Assembly: GCA_964035545.1 (NCBI GenBank)
Contig: OZ037767.1
Span: 9,724,207-9,788,206, forward strand
Source: Bugula neritina
Lineage: Eukaryota; Bryozoa; Gymnolaemata; Cheilostomatida; Bugulidae
DNA length: 64,000 bases
Direction of reading: 5' to 3'
The notes under the pieces are model-generated. The model worked only from the letters and a program-made list of their open reading frames with translations. It was not told the origin of the DNA and ran no database searches. Shown here one piece after another: positions 24,116 through 41,958 of this stretch; position 1 is the stretch's first letter, and every line of letters starts with the position of its first letter. A program made the translations under genes and the position numbers.

Positions 24116-26541
24116 ATGGAAGATTTGCAGATGAAATTAATTTCAAGGTATACATGTTCTGATATATTTAAAGAGCACTATAGTTAACTAGCTTATGTTA
24201 GTAAATGTAATTATTCTAGTATCAATTCATTTTGTTTTTGATTAGAAGATTAAATGTATTGTTAGAAAATCAACGAAGTTGTAGTAACATTAATTTAGGT
24301 GATAATATATGTTTTATTATATATGTTGACATTTCCATTCTAGATAACTAGTATTTATACCATATATATTTTGCAACATAATATCCGCAAACATGTGAAT
24401 ATTGCTTAGCTTCTGCAGAAAGATCTACTTTTCATGATAATGCCTTGATGTACAATATCACACTCATATACTTGGTTGTTTCATGCTCAAAATTATAGTG
24501 CAAAGTCTTCATGTTATGTCAAACTTTTTAGCAGATAAATAGACCAATAAAGCTGAATTACTTTTCATTATGCTCTCTCTTTCTAGCACTCATTTGCAAA
24601 TTTGTTAGTCATTTGGTATTTGCTGAAGTAGACAAGCCACATTATAAGCAAACAATTATCTTGTGGCCTCACTTCAACAATTTAACAGTTCCAAGAAGTA
24701 ATATTTGTCATTGGATATTCATGTTCATATAACTGATACTGACAATTCATCCTATCTTATCAATATACCCATTTCTGAACATGAATTTTGTATTTCTACT
24801 CATACACCTAAAAATATTTGTATTTCACAAGATCAACTATCAATTAAATAATTGCAAGTTATTTTGTAGAATGTAAATTGCGCAACACATTTGGTTAAAA
24901 TATTATTGCCTCGCCTGTTTTTTTTTCTGTAAAATAATGTTTAATCACGACCATAAATTTGGTAACATTTGATAATATTTGGTACATTTCTCAAGTCAAA
25001 ATTCACTAGCACCTGTTTTGCTTTTAACTATAAACGTATTATTTCAGCTAATAGGCTTATATATATGTTATATCCGAAATGTTGATGAAAATTTCTGGAA
25101 CTTTCTTTGTTGTAGCGAACAGCGCCGTATCCATTTGAATCAGGAGCTGCAGCAGTTTATGTCTCAAAGTAATAAAAGGTACTAACAATTCATCTGATTC
25201 TATTAAATCGTTTGTATAGTTTCTGTTTTTACGTTATTTTCAATCTTGTTTTTAAATGAGTTGTACATTAAAATTTACATGTTGTGCTCTTTTGTGATGA
25301 GGGTTTCAGTTTTTATTTAATGTGAAATGATGTTCAGTAAAGTTTGAAAATACGAAAAATCTATCACTATAGGAGTTCTTACCTCGTAGTAGTCTAGTAA
25401 GATTGTCTATATGTAATTGCGTTTACATGGTATTCGTATTGTAGTTTCGCTTTACAATTAGACCAATCATGCTACTATGCATGTCTTACAGAGACAGGCT
25501 GAGAGAAATCCAAATGAGATCTCAAGTAGAAAGCCTCAAACTTCAAAGACAAGCTCGCTTGCAAAGAAATCAAGCTATCCGCAAGCAAATGGAGGAATTC
25601 AATTTGAGTTTGACTGTCGTATCTGCTAAAACCCAAGCTCTACGTAATTTGAAGGTATTGGCCAAAGGATTGCCTCTAAAAAATAGTGTTCCTTTTATAA
25701 TATTAATAATGTTAATACTAATTATTGAGTTTCATTTTGACTATCTCATTTTTTCAAGGGTTAACCATGAAGTATATGAACAACTAGTTCGTAATTTTTG
25801 CTTAGCACATGTTGGATGTGCAAGCATGGTAAAATCAAAGTGAGAACGTAGTTTGAAATTTTATGCAGTATGACTGATGATTTACTTAGATATTGATTTG
25901 CCATCACTTTACTGGTTAGGTATGCATAGTCGAGTAGTTTTGCTAAAATTGGAGCTGGATAATAATGGGTTACTTCAATACTCTATGAATGAAAAGTGAT
26001 ATTATGGCATATCCAATTGCCATCCGATGACATTGTAGGTCAACTTTTGAATTAAATAAAAGATGTTTTTTTAAACGTCTTGTTATTTTGTCAATTAGTA
26101 TTATCAAATACTTTTTGATAATTTGAAATATTCATGTTAGGTTAAATTGGATTATTGCCTAAATTGGTTTTACATTTAAATTTTATTCTTTTTTATATCT
26201 CATTTGTATATTGGAAGACTTGCTTTATTTTCTAGCGCTTTATTAGAAATTTCCCTTAAAATGTCCCTTCTTCCTAAATGTTATCTAGAGGTTTCTAAGG
26301 TGCCAAACTATTGTAGTGTGCATGCATATAGACGTGTGTTCTGTCTGTAGAATGAATATGAAGAATACATTGAGAGACTCTATCCTCATTGGAAAGAACA
26401 AGTTCTGGCTCATGCTGCTGCAGAAAAAGCTAAAGTATGGTATTTTTACTCTAATTTCTTCATGTATGCTGTGCAATTTACGTAGTTTCAGCTAGTCATT
26501 TCTATATTTTTATACACATACATTATATATAATTATAATTA

Positions 26542-26594
<53 letters not shown>

Positions 26595-27925
26595 CAGAGT
26601 GACCGACTAGCTGGTATGAAACGAGACGTTGTCAATGAACTTGCAGTTCCATACTTATCTGGTCCCTCAGAAGGTAAACTGTTGTCCAATGCTGCTGTCT
26701 TTGTTTGACTATAATTGTATTGCTATATTTCAGCCAATAAAGTCAGAGGGTATGATGTTTTTTCTCTCTTATCTCTAATAATGATTTTTTTTTGTATTTA
26801 CATCAATATCATACTTCAGTCTGTGTTATCATTCACCATTGCCATTCTCAGGTTCGTTCTCTGATACTTTTCATCATCGATCAAAACTCACGAATCATCC
26901 ATCTTCTACCCTGACCAAACAGTGTCAGTTCCCAGTAACCAATCAACAAGTTTTCACTCCAGCCAATCAGCTCTTCTCACCACCAGATAGCAAGTCTTGT
27001 ACTGACAACTCCATATCAGCTCTCTTCAAGTCAAATTCTACCAGCACCTCTCTCACCTCACAATCTTCCTGTCTGTTTCCGCTCAGACTACTGCAACCCT
27101 TTGATTCCTCGGTCTATAACAGTCTTCAACATTCAACTGATTGTACGTTCATGATACATATTTATTCGCACTGGGTTTACTATGAAAGGTATTTCTACTT
27201 GTAGCATCTGTACATTTGGTAAATATGGTTTTTTTCTCATACATGAATGTGGGATATTACTAGCATGTAGAGTTGACTGAATATTTTAGACAATACATCC
27301 TGTGATAGGAGAGAGCAGTTTTATTCTCTGTCTAACTCGCAGCAACCCCCCAGTAATGGGTTCGCCTCATCTACTCAGGTATTGGCTACAGCTTTACACG
27401 TCTATTCCTTCATCTAAATGTGTTCTAAAAGCATTTTATTTACTCTTATCTATGTATTATTTCCAGAAAAATTTATAGCAGCTTCATAGTGCACAAACAA
27501 TTAGCATGAGACTTTGCTGAAATTTGAGTTGTTTCTCTGCATGTTTATCCAAATAAATTTATTACACTACTTCATAGATAAAGTTGTTCTGGAAACAGTT
27601 TATTTATGTCTATCTATGGCTCTTATTACCACACAAACATTATACTGTCTTCGAAGTCCATAATGTAGCATTAGACTTTGCTGAATTGTGGGTAATTGTT
27701 CTGAAAATGTATTAAAGTATTTCTGACCCAATATTTTGTAAGCACTTCCTACACAAACATGTTGTCTTTGATCAGATTGATGGACCGTCAAGTCATATGG
27801 GTAATAAAACCCCTAGCCCAAGTTCTTCATCACATCTCCGAGCTGCACACGGGTCTGTGCCTTCATTTACGTTACCAAACCGATCTTCTACACCAGAATT
27901 CTACAGACCAGATGTCGTTAGACAT

Positions 27926-27977
<52 letters not shown>

Positions 27978-30900
27978 GTATAGAATGAATAGAATGCATA
28001 TGGCATGTATAATATATATAGCATATAGCATGTATAGCATATAGCATGTAGTTGATTCAAGTGTGTAGTATTTCTAACAGTGGTTGTCATATAGACTATT
28101 GTTGTAGCTAATTGTGTTGCTCATTATGAAGAGGTAGGCATAATATATCCTCCATAAGCAAGCAGCTAGATATGTTTAGTCGTATATATTAGCATTGTAT
28201 TTATAGTAAGTTGCCTCTCTTTCTAGATGAAGCCAAAAGATTAATCTGTAGGTTTTAAAACTGCTTGATTCACACCAGCTTTGAAAGCTAATAAGTAATG
28301 TTGTTTGGTAGAGAGCATAGCTCTATAACTCATACATAGTAACAAGTTTCAACTCCCATGCAGATACGTGTTTAATTTTGTTCCATTTCATTTCTTATTG
28401 TGTTACACTGTCCTTATTCATTTAAGAAATTAGAAGTTAATTGCACATCTTTTTATGGATTAATTAGCCATGCCCTTCAAGCTACGGGTGCTGTTTCTGT
28501 AGGAATGTCCACGTCAATGCAATCTATAAACAGTGAAAAGAGTGTTACTTTTGATGAAAGAACTTTCAAGTCAAGCAGACGTAGTCCTGATATTCTTTTG
28601 GATTCTCCACCAAATGCTTCTAAAGCCAATCGGTACCTCCCTGTACATTACATTATTAATTACTACCACTTATACTTTCACTAGCAGTAATACTTCAACT
28701 GCCAGTTATACTTCACCTTCCAGTAATACTCCAACTAATAGTTATACTCCAACTAATAGTTATTCTTTGCCTGTGAGTTATACTTCAACTTGCTGTAATA
28801 CTTCATCTCATATTAATACTTCGACTTACAGCAATATATCAATTAACTGAATCAGCCAGGATTTATCTTCTTTTAGTCATTTATTTTACTTCCAGGAAAG
28901 AGAGTCGACCGCACCGACACTCACCTAGTCCCAGTGAGCTGATTCGAATGAGCATGACATCGAGTAACAGCTCTCTGGTAGACACTCCAACAGTGAAACT
29001 GGTGGACCAGCCAGTTGAGCAACAGGTGTCCGTAGAACTGCACCACACGTCCAGCAAGCCACCCAAACCCCCTCAGGGGCCAACATCTCCAAGACTATCC
29101 CCATCTGCTGAAAACATGCTAGTCGCTGAAGTGACAAGAGCAACAGAAAACAGATGCCAGGTGGTCATACCCTCGCCTGAGAGTAAGTGGTCACGATTCA
29201 CCAATTTATACGTGCAAGGTGCTTGCAAGGTGTTTCATACCTGACACTTATGCAGTGACATGAGAGTTTGGCAAAACTCATAAAGTTTTATTTTCGGGAT
29301 TTTGGTGACTGTCTAATTTCATGCAGACTATTATATCACCATAGGATATAGTTATTCAGCATGAAATATCAGCTGACTAATCTCCAATGACTATAAAATA
29401 GCAACTAACTGACATAAATAATTATATTTCAACTACCATAGTATGCACATGTAGCTTGAAGGCTCTGGCTTGAACTCACACACATGTTAATTGTTTTAGG
29501 TACACACCTTATTTTCATTCACACTAGCAGTGTGAGTCATAGAGTTTGTTTGTTTCTGGTGAGAGGGCAAATCCTGAAATGGTTAATGTACATGCTATAT
29601 AGTCATAGTGTATGTTCATGTTTCACTACTAGTAATTTCATGTACACAGTGTAAATGTTAGACACACACAATCATCAGGCAAATTTTTGATTTTATGTTA
29701 CCTGGAAATGAAAAGATCTGTAGATATTTGGTGCTTATATTTTAGACTTCGCTGTAGACATGGATTCTGTTGATGAGTCAGCATCTAATCTGCTGCAAGA
29801 CGTCTCCACTATACCTGCTGTTTCTCTAAAGGAAGAGCAAACAGCTGCTTCGTTCAAAGGTAGGTTAATGAATTGGCACAAGTTGATACATAATTGCTAT
29901 ACCTATGACTCATATACATATGACTCATCTACAGAGATGACGCTTATACAGATGACTCATGCAAATATAACGCATAAAAGCTAAAAACTGGTATATCCGT
30001 GCCTCTATTAATTAGCTAGCGATTTTCGTATCACAACTCGTAAGCACATATATTATTAAGGATATGTATCTATAAGGATATGTACCTATAAGGATATGTA
30101 CCTATAAGGATATGTACCTATAAGGATATGTACCTATAAGGATATGTACCTATAAGGATATGTACCTATAAGGATATGTACCTATAAGGTATAATTGAGG
30201 TTTTCATATTACTGTAATGTATCAAACAGCTTGCTGTTCACCTTCTGTTATTTATTGCATGTGTTTGTTCATATCACGTATCGCTTTGGTAATTCTCCAG
30301 TGTCTAACCTTCACTTTCGATTCAATCAGTTTTGTTGTGCTTATTTAAAAGAATGGTTTTCTCCTAAATATAGTTTGCGTTGGTTGGTAAAGTAGGGGGC
30401 TCGTATCCCCATCATTAGCAGGTAATAGTAGGGGCTGTATACTATATACCCTCTTTATTTTAGGGCCCTCACACACTGAAAAACATCTTTCTGAAATCAA
30501 CCAGACACTGAGTTCTCTTAACTCAACCGAAACTGAAGAACAGCCCCCAGTAGCTAATCCTACAGGTAAGTGTAGACTTACAGTTGCTTATCCTACAGGT
30601 AAGTGTACACTTACAGTTGCTGGTGATAACTGTAAATATAGTTCTCTAGTTGCCACAGTTCACATATGGTGAATAATACATGATTTAATCATCTAATAGT
30701 AGTTGTGATATATCTGAGAGAAAATGTTGGTAACGCTGAACTCGTTTGTCTTTCAGAGACGCTGGAGTTTAAGAACTTTATATCCGGGACGAGAGACGGA
30801 GAGGGACAAGACTTGAGTGACGATGGCAGTGAGGATTCTATGGACGCCATTGAAGGTCAATACAGACAACTGGTGTTGAACAAGACCAATACTATGCCAG

Positions 30901-33214
30901 TTGGGTGAGCTGTCGTTCTACGCTATTATTACTACCAGCTACCTTACACAGTTTAGTATATAGTACACACTATAGTACATAGTATACTGTATAGTATATA
31001 GTATAATGTATAGTATATAGTATACTGTATAGTACATAGTATACTGTATAATGTATAGTACATGGTATAATGTTTAGTACAACTGTAGCTGCTCTTGTAG
31101 GCACAACCTCCCATCTATCATTCCAGACGCCAATCCATCACCCGATGAACAGTCATCTGGGGATGAGGACAGTCTTGATGCCCCCATGGGATACACACCC
31201 TCCTTTGCTTCTGCTGTGTGAGTGTCCGGGCATTTGTTTGCATCTGATTTTATAAATTATTCTTGGTTATTGAATGTCTATCAGCAGGCAACATTGTTAC
31301 AAGCAAGACCTGCTGCTTTCTATTAATAAAATATGTTTTCTGTGAAGCTATAAAGTCACTAATATAGAAATTTAAAGGTTTAGAAGATTGCCACTGCTTA
31401 AATACACCACCTTAGTCCCTCGTGGACCTGCTTGACAACAGTTACTATGTGTAGCTTGTGAACTTGTATTTGTAGAATTTTGGAAAGTTTAATTCCAAGT
31501 CATATTTTGAATTTTTTATCGAAGCCTATCATTAACTGATGTTTTTGATGATGAGTATATATTGTTAGAGGAAGTTTCAATTTGTCAAGTTAAAACTTTG
31601 TATTTTATGATTTTATTCAGCTGTTGTCTCCTCCTGCTTTTAGCATCTTAAGCTGTGTAGTAAAAACCTTCGTCAAGCTTTTCACTTTAAGCTCGAATAC
31701 TCAGTAAAGCTGAAAGTTGAGCTAACTCTTAGCTGACTGTATTTTTCTCTTTATTTCACTTCCTGTTTGTATTTCATGTTTAAAATATTTAGTATTACCA
31801 ACTCTTATGGGGGTTTATAGTCGCTCTCCGTGTGAGAACCCCTGATAGAAGGGTTTTTTAAGAGGGCTAAAGACCTTTTTACCTATTGTGATGAAAGAGA
31901 AATTATGACTGAATGCTCTTCCTAACATCGTCAATGACCTTTACTGAGATTCGAACCATTGACCTTGTGTTTGCTAAACCAGCGCTCTAACCCCTAGACC
32001 ACGGCTGCGTTTAGTATTGCCAACATCATGTATTATTACCTCCTCTTGAACGTCTACTATTTATTGTAGTTTACTGATAAAGTGCTCTTATTTTCTAGTA
32101 AGCCGTCCTACACAGGCAGTTTGAACACTCAGTTAACAGCAACTGTTAAGACAGATGGTGCTGCCTCGGCTGCTGCTACAATTTCCGGCACCGGAGACAG
32201 CAAAAACTCTAGCGGAAGTCGCAAAGCAGGTGAGAAACTAGTTTATCTGCAAGAATGTGCTTTAGAGTTGTGTGCTCTTGTCACTAGTTGATGTCACTTG
32301 GTCTTTTGATTTGTGAGATTTTCTTTTTTGTTGCTATTCTGCTATGTTATCGTGATGCGACGTCTTTAAGTACTAAGCGATTCTTATTCATTTTCCCAAT
32401 TAGTAAGAAGTTGACTTCCTTTTACAATTCACATTCTTGAGTACATATTATAACTTACTATACACAAAAAAAAAGCTTCATCAACAAGTATATTTAATTG
32501 GGGAAATATCGTCACATGCATTGATATTCAATTGCTTAAAAGTAATTTTCTCTCAAAGAAACTTCACTGTGGCTTTTCATTGCAATTGCTTATATTATGT
32601 AACTACACAAAACAATACAACATATCTATTATTTTTACAGAATTGAATAATTTTTGTATTATTTCACACCGAAATGTGTTTAGTAAAGAAGACAACTCTC
32701 TTTATTTTAATATCAAAATCAATAATTGGGAGTTGTTTCTCAATGCCAAATATAATTATTATACAGTCTTCATGAAACACCCACAGCAACATTCTACTTG
32801 ATTACAAGTTTTACAGAGCTCTGCTCTCCAAAGTTTTGTTCAACTTGGCAACAGAATTTAATGCTTTTTGGCAGAATTTCAGCATAAAATATGTTAGTAC
32901 TTTATGTTCTTTCATAAACAGCTCAGTATGTTAACTTATTTCGCAAACTCCTTTGAATGTATCGTTGGAATACAACTTAACTATGATCAACTTGATAGTT
33001 TGAGTAGTTCTGGTATTTGGTGGTGATTTCTGAGTGGAGGTTTGAATGTTGGGAACTGCCAAACATTGATAGACACGTTTATGTTGTAGCTCTGCGCAGG
33101 ACAGAGTCTGACATAGACAGCGATTCAGACACCCCCAATGTGCTGTCCAACACATCTAATCAGAAGCCAGCTGCTGACAGCGATGTGGAGGATGACTTTG
33201 ATTTTTACGGCTGA
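24116..33214 (+). CDS. KIZ: kizuna-like centrosomal protein
   Basis: Seventeen exons join in phase: 24116-24147, 25116-25178, 25492-25654, 26351-26434, 26598-26673, 26734-26749, 26820-27142, 27290-27378, 27776-27926, 28482-28632, 28896-29182, 29746-29859, 30464-30565, 30757-30904, 31101-31217, 32099-32229 and 33090-33214 (TGA). They give 723 residues (human KIZ 673). Residues about 8-130 are a charged coiled coil. Its pattern (SEQRR..L...L...., then RNQ...KQMEEF, then TQALRNLKNEYEEYIERL) matches vertebrate kizuna in order and spacing. The middle is Ser/Pro-rich and disordered, and the C-terminus is acidic, ending DDFDFYG (human ends in DDFYD). Kizuna is a PLK1 substrate that stabilises pericentriolar material at spindle poles; its human gene is linked to retinal degeneration. 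The name rests on remembered similarity plus linkage. Exon 6 is a 16-base microexon. An AATAAA lies at 33482-33487. Confidence 0.75.
26535..26592. repeat. (TA)n microsatellite at a 3' splice site
   Basis: An uninterrupted TA run ends only a few bases before the acceptor (TTTCAG) of kizuna-like exon 5 at 26598. It takes the place of most of the usual pyrimidine tract. Confidence 0.9.
27927..27976. repeat. (TA)n microsatellite at a 5' splice site
   Basis: The donor of kizuna-like exon 9 (GTATAT at 27927) runs directly into about 24 TA units. A degenerate ATAGCATGT tract follows to about 28050. Confidence 0.9.
28683..28850. repeat. degenerate 15-bp tandem repeat, intronic
   Basis: Repeated AGTTATACTTCAACT-like units with variants (CCAACTAAT, CACCTTCC) in the intron after kizuna-like exon 10. 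The 15-base period leaves frames open, giving a Ser/Thr/Tyr pseudo-ORF. Confidence 0.65.
30053..30190. repeat. 16-bp tandem repeat, intronic
   Basis: About eight near-identical copies of CTATAAGGATATGTAC in the intron between kizuna-like exons 12 and 13. Homogeneity suggests recent expansion. Confidence 0.9.
30566..30598 (+). promoter_or_regulatory. duplicated 5' splice site of kizuna-like exon 13
   Basis: A 33-base tandem duplication places a second CCTACAG/GTAAGTGTA donor 33 bases downstream of the first (donors after 30565 and 30598). Use of the second would add 11 codons without a stop or frame change. Confidence 0.6.
30950..31080. repeat. TAGTACATAGTATA-type AT-rich array
   Basis: Imperfect 12-20-base units made of TATAGTACATAGTATACTGT words in the intron before kizuna-like exon 15. 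Confidence 0.6.
31812..32012 (-). mobile_element. tRNA-derived SINE, best copy
   Basis: On the minus strand it starts with a tRNA-like head (GTGGTCTAGGGGTTAGAGCG, A box), then a B box (GGTTCGAATCT), then a body with GTCATTGACGATGTTAGGAA and AGCATTCAGTCATAATT, ending near ATCAGGGGTTCTCAC. It lies in the kizuna-like intron between exons 15 and 16. Three further fragments of the family are in the window. Confidence 0.8.
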
Positions 33215-35375
33215 TAAGGCATCATAGTTATTTTATGAAGTGTCTGTGATAATTGTTAGAAGACCCAGCAAGTAGGGTTTTGATGTAGTAGAACATTTTG
33301 TTTTGTCATTTTTTATTGTCTTGCACTATTGATGTCTAACCAATATAGGTGTGTTTGTTGCTAGTGAAATACAAACAATAAGTGTTGCCATGACAACCAC
33401 ATCCCTGGCAACTTGGATTTCCAATAGGTGTGTTTGACTTGAAATACTTTGTGTGCAGCAACCTCTTTGGTGTGAAGATATAATAAATATATAACAGTTA
33501 TTTTTTTATTATTAGGTACTTTATAATTTATATCTTTCTTTTTACAGTTCATAAAATAAATTATAGTTATTGTATTTGAAAATGCATTTTCTCATAGCTA
33601 TTTGCAATGTATTTATATGCTGTATAATGATACACATATTTAGGTACATATATATGCGTTTATGTAAATGTATGATCATCTTGTATTGTTTCTATGACTA
33701 AATGTTCATTAATAGCACAAGTCATCGTTGTATTGAAGCTCTGAGCAAAGCTCATGCATTGACAGGCAATCATTCTATTAGTAATAATGATTGTTTAAGT
33801 TTGTGTGTAATTAGGTATTGCACTTGTCCATCACCTGTAATCACATGCCATTTAATCCTATGTTTAAACCTAAGCCACTAGGATTACTGCATCAGTCACA
33901 TTTAGGATTTGCTGTCATGAAGATGACCTCATGATTCTATAAATAGATTGTAGTTGCTATACCACCAGAATGCTTCCTCTTGGATATTATAAGGAAAATT
34001 GGATTTTGGTTTGTAGAAAGCACAAACTAAATTGTAATGTTGGCAAGAAATTTGTAAATGCATTCATTATTGAAAGACATTTTTCCCTGTTGTAATGCTG
34101 AAAGTTTAGTAATCGTGTATTTTGATTTATACAAAATTAAAAATTGACGTGTATCATTATTTAAGAAGCATTGTACCACTTCACGCCCCAAATAGTTTCA
34201 TAATTTCACTTTATTCATATAAAATAAAATATATTCTTGCATTTGTAGAGTTACAAACTTGAAGACTATTTTTCAAGTGCCTCATTCATAACGTCATCCT
34301 TTGGGATTATAACATTATTACAAATGGCATGCTGTTATATGAATATGTACCACATACGTTGTTTATACCTCCATTATGAAGATATGTATATACAATATGG
34401 TGAAGAGTATAAGCATAAACCTCACTAAAGCTTAAGTAGAAATTAGTATTGCTGAAAAAACTAAACAGTTTTAAAACTTAGAGCTGTTGAAATAAAGTCA
34501 TTCAAAAAAATATCCATGCTTAACCAATAATATTTAATTAAACACTATGTGATCATGCTAGATAAAATATATATAATTGCTACATGTTCATTTTAATGGA
34601 CCAATTCTTTGGATAATTCTTATTAGTTCGTTTGTAAATAATTTTTAAAACATAAACCCATTTTCCCACAAATTTAGATTACGCTGCTTCAAGCATAAAT
34701 ATCATTTACATTTTTAATTATGGTCTGAATTCTCATCCACATTTATTATTACTTTCACATGTGTGTTTCATATATATATATTCTTTCTATAACATATTGG
34801 TGTTGGCTCATAATTTAATACAGGCACCTGTAATTGCTGAGCACATTTTGCACTTACGACTGAGCATTCATACAGATAATTGACAGCTACTTTACACATT
34901 CAGCTAAGCAAAAAAATATTACAAAAATATTCAACCATTGATAAAAAAGCATATTTGGAATTAATAATCATTCACATTCTACGCTAATTAAGAGAATGTT
35001 ATTTCTATCAGATGAAACCGTCTTGAATTCTTCTGTTATTTTATCAAAAAAGTGAGGTTTAAAACTAATTGAAAACAAAAAGTAAGCCTCATAACCAGGG
35101 CCTTCAAGTTATACGTAACGAATTATAAATCTGTGGCTATTTTATAGTCTGATTACTTTTCGTGCAGCAAGTAAATAATTTTTTTGGCTAGATGACTTGC
35201 TTCACCATAGGTCAGCATGCTGCCTATGTATATATAGAGAGTACCTACAGGCTGTGAGATTCATTAGCCATTATCTCACTGCTCAGTAGCTTTTAATTAG
35301 TGGCTTGTAGATTAATGAAGCTAGTCGACTTGTCAGCTCATCTCCTTCTGAATACTACACTCCTGGGTTGACAGT
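33215..35375. other. intergenic region, kizuna-like to first Vsx gene
   Basis: AT-rich, with no supported exon. It includes the kizuna-like 3' flank, with AATAAA at 33482 and an RFX-type palindrome GTTGCCATGACAAC at 33383-33396. Its right end is the putative promoter of the first Vsx gene. Confidence 0.6.
35227..35330 (+). promoter_or_regulatory. putative core promoter of first Vsx gene
   Basis: A TATA-like element (GTATATATAGAGAG, about 35228) is followed some 30-35 bases on by GAGATTCATTAG, a plausible initiator. TTTTAATTAGTGG (about 35290) and ATTAATGAAG (about 35312) match homeodomain sites, as expected if Vsx proteins regulate their own locus. The ATG is at 35376. All from sequence; function is inferred. 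Confidence 0.45.

Positions 35376-41958
<6,583 letters not shown>

Noticed and set aside
31990-32012. Possible tRNA gene
   Set aside because: A and B boxes are present but there are no acceptor or anticodon stems and a SINE tail follows; the same holds at 358-402.
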